Assembly (NCBI GenBank): GCA_028290225.1
Contig: JAQGKH010000331.1
Span: 1 to 7,948, forward strand
Direction of reading: 5' to 3'
Source: Devosia sp.
Lineage (GTDB): Bacteria; Pseudomonadota; Alphaproteobacteria; Rhizobiales; Devosiaceae
Length of the DNA stretch: 7,948 nt
Under the pieces are notes generated by a model. That model saw nothing but the letters and a program-made list of their open reading frames with translations, ran no database searches and was not told where the DNA came from. Positions 5,755-7,948 of the stretch are shown here, one piece after another. The position numbers and the translations under genes are program-made. Every line of letters begins with the position of its first letter. Position 1 is the stretch's first letter.

Positions 5755-7332
5755 ATGTTTGACAGCTTAAGCGACCGGCTTGGCAAGATCTTCGAAGGCT
5801 TACGCGGCCGGGGCGCGCTCAACGCCGCCGACGTGGATGTGGCGCTGCGCGAAATCCGCCGCGCGCTGATCGAGGCCGACGTATCGCTCGAAGTGGTGCG
5901 TGCCTTTGTGGAGCAGGTGCGCGAACGCGCCGTGGGCGCCGAGGTTACCCGTTCGGTGACCCCGGGCCAGCAGGTCGTCAAGATCGTCCATGACCAGCTC
6001 GTTGCCGTGTTGGGCGAGGACGCGGTTGCCATTGACCTCAATGCGCCCGCTCCGGTGACCCTCCTCATGGTGGGCCTGCAGGGTTCGGGCAAGACCACCA
6101 CCACCGCCAAGATCGCCAAGCGCCTCAAGGACCGGCATAAAAAGAAGGTGCTGCTGGCCTCCCTCGATACCCGCCGCCCGGCTGCCATGGAGCAGCTGCG
6201 GGTGCTGGGCGAGCAGGTCGGCGTTGCCACCTTGCCCATCGTGGCCAGCGAAACGCCGGTCGAGATCGCCCGCCGGGCGGCCCGCGAAGCGCGGCTGGGT
6301 GGCTTTGACGTGCTGGTGCTCGACACCGCCGGGCGCACCCATGTCGATGAAGAGCTGATGGTCGAAACGACCCAGATCAAGTCGGTCGCCAATCCGCACG
6401 AGATCCTCCTCGTGGTGGATGCGCTCACCGGGCAGGATGCGATCAATGTCGCGCGTTCGTTCGACGAGCGGCTCGATATCACCGGCATCGTGCTGACCCG
6501 CGTCGATGGCGATGGGCGCGGGGGTGCGGCCCTGTCCATGCGCGCCGCCACCGGCAAGCCGATCAAGCTGATCGGCGTGGGCGAAAAGATGGATGCGCTG
6601 GAGGATTTCCATCCCTCGCGCATCGCCGACCGCATCCTTGGCATGGGCGACATCGTTTCGCTGGTGGAGCGGGCCGCCGAGCATGTTTCGGCCGAAGACG
6701 CCGCCAAGATGGCCAAGAAGCTCAAGAAGGGCTCCTTTGACCTCGATGATCTGCGCAGCCAGCTGCTGCAGATGAAGAAGATGGGCGGCATGGGCGGGCT
6801 CATGGGCATGCTGCCCGGCATGGGCCAGATGAAAAAAGCCATGGCCGGCGCCAATGTCGACGAGAAGATCTTTGATCGCCAGGTCGCCATCATCAATTCG
6901 ATGACCAAAAAGGAGCGGGCCGAGCCCGACCTGCTCAATGCCTCGCGCCGCAAGCGCATTGCCGCGGGCGCGGGGGTCGAAGTCAGCGAAATCAACAAGC
7001 TCATCAAGCAGCATCGCCAGATGGCCGACATGATGAAAAAGGTCTCCAAGGGCGGCATGGGCGCGCTTGGGGGCATGTTCGGCGGCAAGATGGGCAATAT
7101 GCTGGGCGGCATGCCCGATCTCTCCAAGATGGATCCGGCGCAGCTGGAAGCCATGGCCCGCCAAGCTGGCATCGATCCCAAGCAGCTGCAGGGCTTGCCG
7201 TCCGTGACGCCGCAGCTGACCCAAAAGCTGCCGACCGATGTCGGTGCGCTCCTCAAATCCGCCCCGGGGCTTCCCGGCCTTGGTGGCGCTCCCCGTTTCC
7301 CCGGCCTGCCTGGCCTGGGCAAGAAAAAGTAA
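5755..7332 (+). CDS. ffh: Signal recognition particle protein Ffh (SRP54 GTPase)
   Basis: SRP GTPase that with 4.5S RNA binds signal sequences on nascent chains and delivers ribosomes to FtsY at the inner membrane. It has 525 residues. The N-terminal four-helix bundle (about 1-90) includes the ALREIRRALIEADVSLEVV segment. The Ras-like G domain follows, with G1 GLQGSGKTTT (107-116), DTRRPAAMEQL, DTAGRTHVDEEL, TRVDGDGRGGAALS and the closing GVGEKMDALEDFHP. The methionine-rich M domain (about 305-435) has the MGGMGGLMGMLPGMGQM finger loop and the RNA-binding SRRKRIAAGAG segment. A tail of about 90 residues follows, rich in G, M, P and L, with two PGLPGLG copies (504-510, 516-522) and KKK at the end; E. 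coli Ffh (453 residues) lacks most of it. The ATG at 5755 has a good ribosome binding site. Co-transcription with rpsP is likely (26-base gap). Confidence 0.98.
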   Translation: MFDSLSDRLGKIFEGLRGRGALNAADVDVALREIRRALIEADVSLEVVRAFVEQVRERAVGAEVTRSVTPGQQVVKIVHDQLVAVLGEDAVAIDLNAPAPVTLLMVGLQGSGKTTTTAKIAKRLKDRHKKKVLLASLDTRRPAAMEQLRVLGEQVGVATLPIVASETPVEIARRAAREARLGGFDVLVLDTAGRTHVDEELMVETTQIKSVANPHEILLVVDALTGQDAINVARSFDERLDITGIVLTRVDGDGRGGAALSMRAATGKPIKLIGVGEKMDALEDFHPSRIADRILGMGDIVSLVERAAEHVSAEDAAKMAKKLKKGSFDLDDLRSQLLQMKKMGGMGGLMGMLPGMGQMKKAMAGANVDEKIFDRQVAIINSMTKKERAEPDLLNASRRKRIAAGAGVEVSEINKLIKQHRQMADMMKKVSKGGMGALGGMFGGKMGNMLGGMPDLSKMDPAQLEAMARQAGIDPKQLQGLPSVTPQLTQKLPTDVGALLKSAPGLPGLGGAPRFPGLPGLGKKK

Positions 7333-7358
7333 CTTCAACCAACCCACAGGACAACAAA

Positions 7359-7733
7359 ATGGCCCTCAAGCTCCGTCTCGCCCGCGCTGGCACCAAGAAG
7401 CGCCCCTTCTACCACATCGTCGTTGCCGATGCCCGTTCGCCTCGCGATGGCCGCTTCATCGAAAAGATCGGCACCTTCAACCCGCTTCTCGCCAAGGACA
7501 GCGAGCAGCGCGTGGTGCTCAATGCCGAGCGTGCCCGCCATTGGGTCGGCGTCGGCGCCCAGCCCACCGACCGCGTGCTGCGCTTCCTCGACGTTGCGGG
7601 CCTGGTCCAGCGTCCCGCCCGCAACAACCCTGACAAGGGCAAGCCCGGCGAGAAGGCGGTTGCCCGCGCCGACGAGCGCGCCGCCCGCGCTGCCGCTGCC
7701 GCCGCTCCCGCCGAAGAAGCCGCTGCCGAGTAA
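7359..7733 (+). CDS. rpsP: 30S ribosomal protein S16
   Basis: Component of the 30S subunit that binds 16S rRNA and is needed for assembly. The 124 residues begin with the family signature MALKLRLARAGTKKRPFYHI, followed by VVADARSPRDGRFIEKIGTFNP and the GAQPTDRVLRFL segment. The core (about 1-85) is complete. Beyond it is a basic, then alanine- and glutamate-rich low-complexity tail (about 86-124), an extension usual in Hyphomicrobiales and absent from the 82-residue E. coli protein. AGGA (7348-7351) lies seven bases before the ATG. It follows ffh by 26 bases, the ffh-rpsP order known from many proteobacteria. A strong terminator closes the unit 23 bases after the stop, so rimM and trmD, often next in this operon, are not directly co-transcribed without read-through. 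Confidence 0.98.
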   Translation: MALKLRLARAGTKKRPFYHIVVADARSPRDGRFIEKIGTFNPLLAKDSEQRVVLNAERARHWVGVGAQPTDRVLRFLDVAGLVQRPARNNPDKGKPGEKAVARADERAARAAAAAAPAEEAAAE

Positions 7734-7756
7734 TCGAAGGCTTCTGGAACAAGAAG

Positions 7757-7787
7757 AGCCCCGGTGCACCCGCACCGGGGCTTTTTT
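7757..7787 (+). terminator. Strong intrinsic terminator after rpsP
   Basis: A perfect 11-base-pair GC-rich stem, AGCCCCGGTGC (7757-7767) with GCACCGGGGCT (7772-7782), has a four-base ACCC loop and is followed by TTTTTT (7782-7787). This is a textbook Rho-independent terminator ending the ffh-rpsP transcript. Confidence 0.93.
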
Positions 7788-7823
7788 GTTTGTATCTGCT
7801 GCTGCCAAGCCCACCGGCGCAGC

Positions 7824-7920
7824 ACCTCCCCCTGAGGGGGAGGGGTGGAGTGAGGAAGCCCCGATATAGAGGCCAAACCACCCCCCCGCTTGATCCCGCC
7901 CCACAAGGGGAGGGGGTCAA
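7824..7920. repeat. C/G-rich palindromic intergenic repeat element
   Basis: Hairpin one is CCTCCCCC-TGA-GGGGGAGG (7825-7843). Hairpin two (7890-7920) has outer arms TTGA/TCAA, inner CCC/GGG and CCCC/GGGG pairs and a small bulge. Between them GGGGTGG (7842-7848) can pair with CCACCCC (7878-7884), so the whole unit is a rough inverted repeat of two palindromic halves. C-run/G-run hairpins of this kind recur between genes in many alphaproteobacterial genomes. Nothing coding is seen from 7734 to the window end, and the downstream gene is not included. Confidence 0.6.
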
Positions 7921-7948
7921 CTGCTCACCCGACAACAACGGCTTCCAA

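Noticed and set aside
5480..5770. 96-codon plus-strand frame in the xthA-ffh gap, as a possible small gene
   Set aside because: Composition is that of random high-GC sequence (Arg/Pro rich), it overlaps the ffh start in another frame and crosses the best promoter candidate.
5800..7347. Very long minus-strand open frames (over 500 codons) opposite ffh, in two frames
   Set aside because: They mirror the high-GC codon bias of ffh, have no recognisable domains and are rich in Arg, Ser, Ala and His as antisense shadows usually are. ffh itself has every expected motif.
7825..7920. CRISPR repeats or a second terminator
   Set aside because: There are only two non-identical palindromes with no spacer-repeat periodicity, and neither hairpin is followed by a T-run on either strand.

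Overview
The window is a high-GC stretch of bacterial chromosome holding seven protein genes, all housekeeping or regulatory. Gene order, protein sequences and base composition point to an alphaproteobacterium of the order Hyphomicrobiales (Rhizobiales). A Devosia-like genus is a guess. The clues are a CenR/OtpR-type response regulator followed by a small cyclic-nucleotide-binding-fold protein and an exonuclease III gene, an Ffh with a long C-terminal tail, and an S16 with an alanine-rich tail. There is no phage, insertion sequence, CRISPR array, tRNA or rRNA in the window.

Layout. (1) 1-2426, minus strand: leuS, leucyl-tRNA synthetase, cut by the window edge so that roughly the last 60 residues are missing; it starts at a TTG codon. 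(2) 2555-3244, plus: a YggS/PLPBP-family pyridoxal-phosphate protein divergent from leuS, with a GC-rich hairpin right at its stop codon. (3) 3415-4098, plus: a complete OmpR-family response regulator of the CenR type with no histidine kinase beside it, then 4211-4654, plus: a 147-residue single-domain protein with a cNMP-binding fold and a degenerate phosphate-binding cassette. (4) 4658-5467, minus: xthA, exonuclease III, convergent with the preceding gene across only 3 bases. (5) 5468-5754: a 287-base divergent intergenic region with a plausible sigma70-type promoter, interleaved inverted repeats and a possible structured leader. (6) 5755-7332 and 7359-7733, plus: ffh (SRP GTPase) and rpsP (ribosomal protein S16), a 26-base-spaced operon closed by a strong intrinsic terminator. 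(7) 7788-7948: non-coding, with a C/G-rich palindromic intergenic repeat.

How the genes fit together: leuS, ffh and rpsP serve translation and co-translational protein targeting; xthA serves base-excision repair; YggS serves vitamin B6 homeostasis; the CenR-like regulator is expected to control cell-envelope genes. The cNMP-fold protein is the least understood gene. Its position behind cenR suggests, but does not prove, a link to envelope signalling. I found no convincing new multi-gene system. The best leads are this degenerate cNMP-fold protein, the palindromes in front of cenR and ffh, and the repeat element downstream of rpsP.
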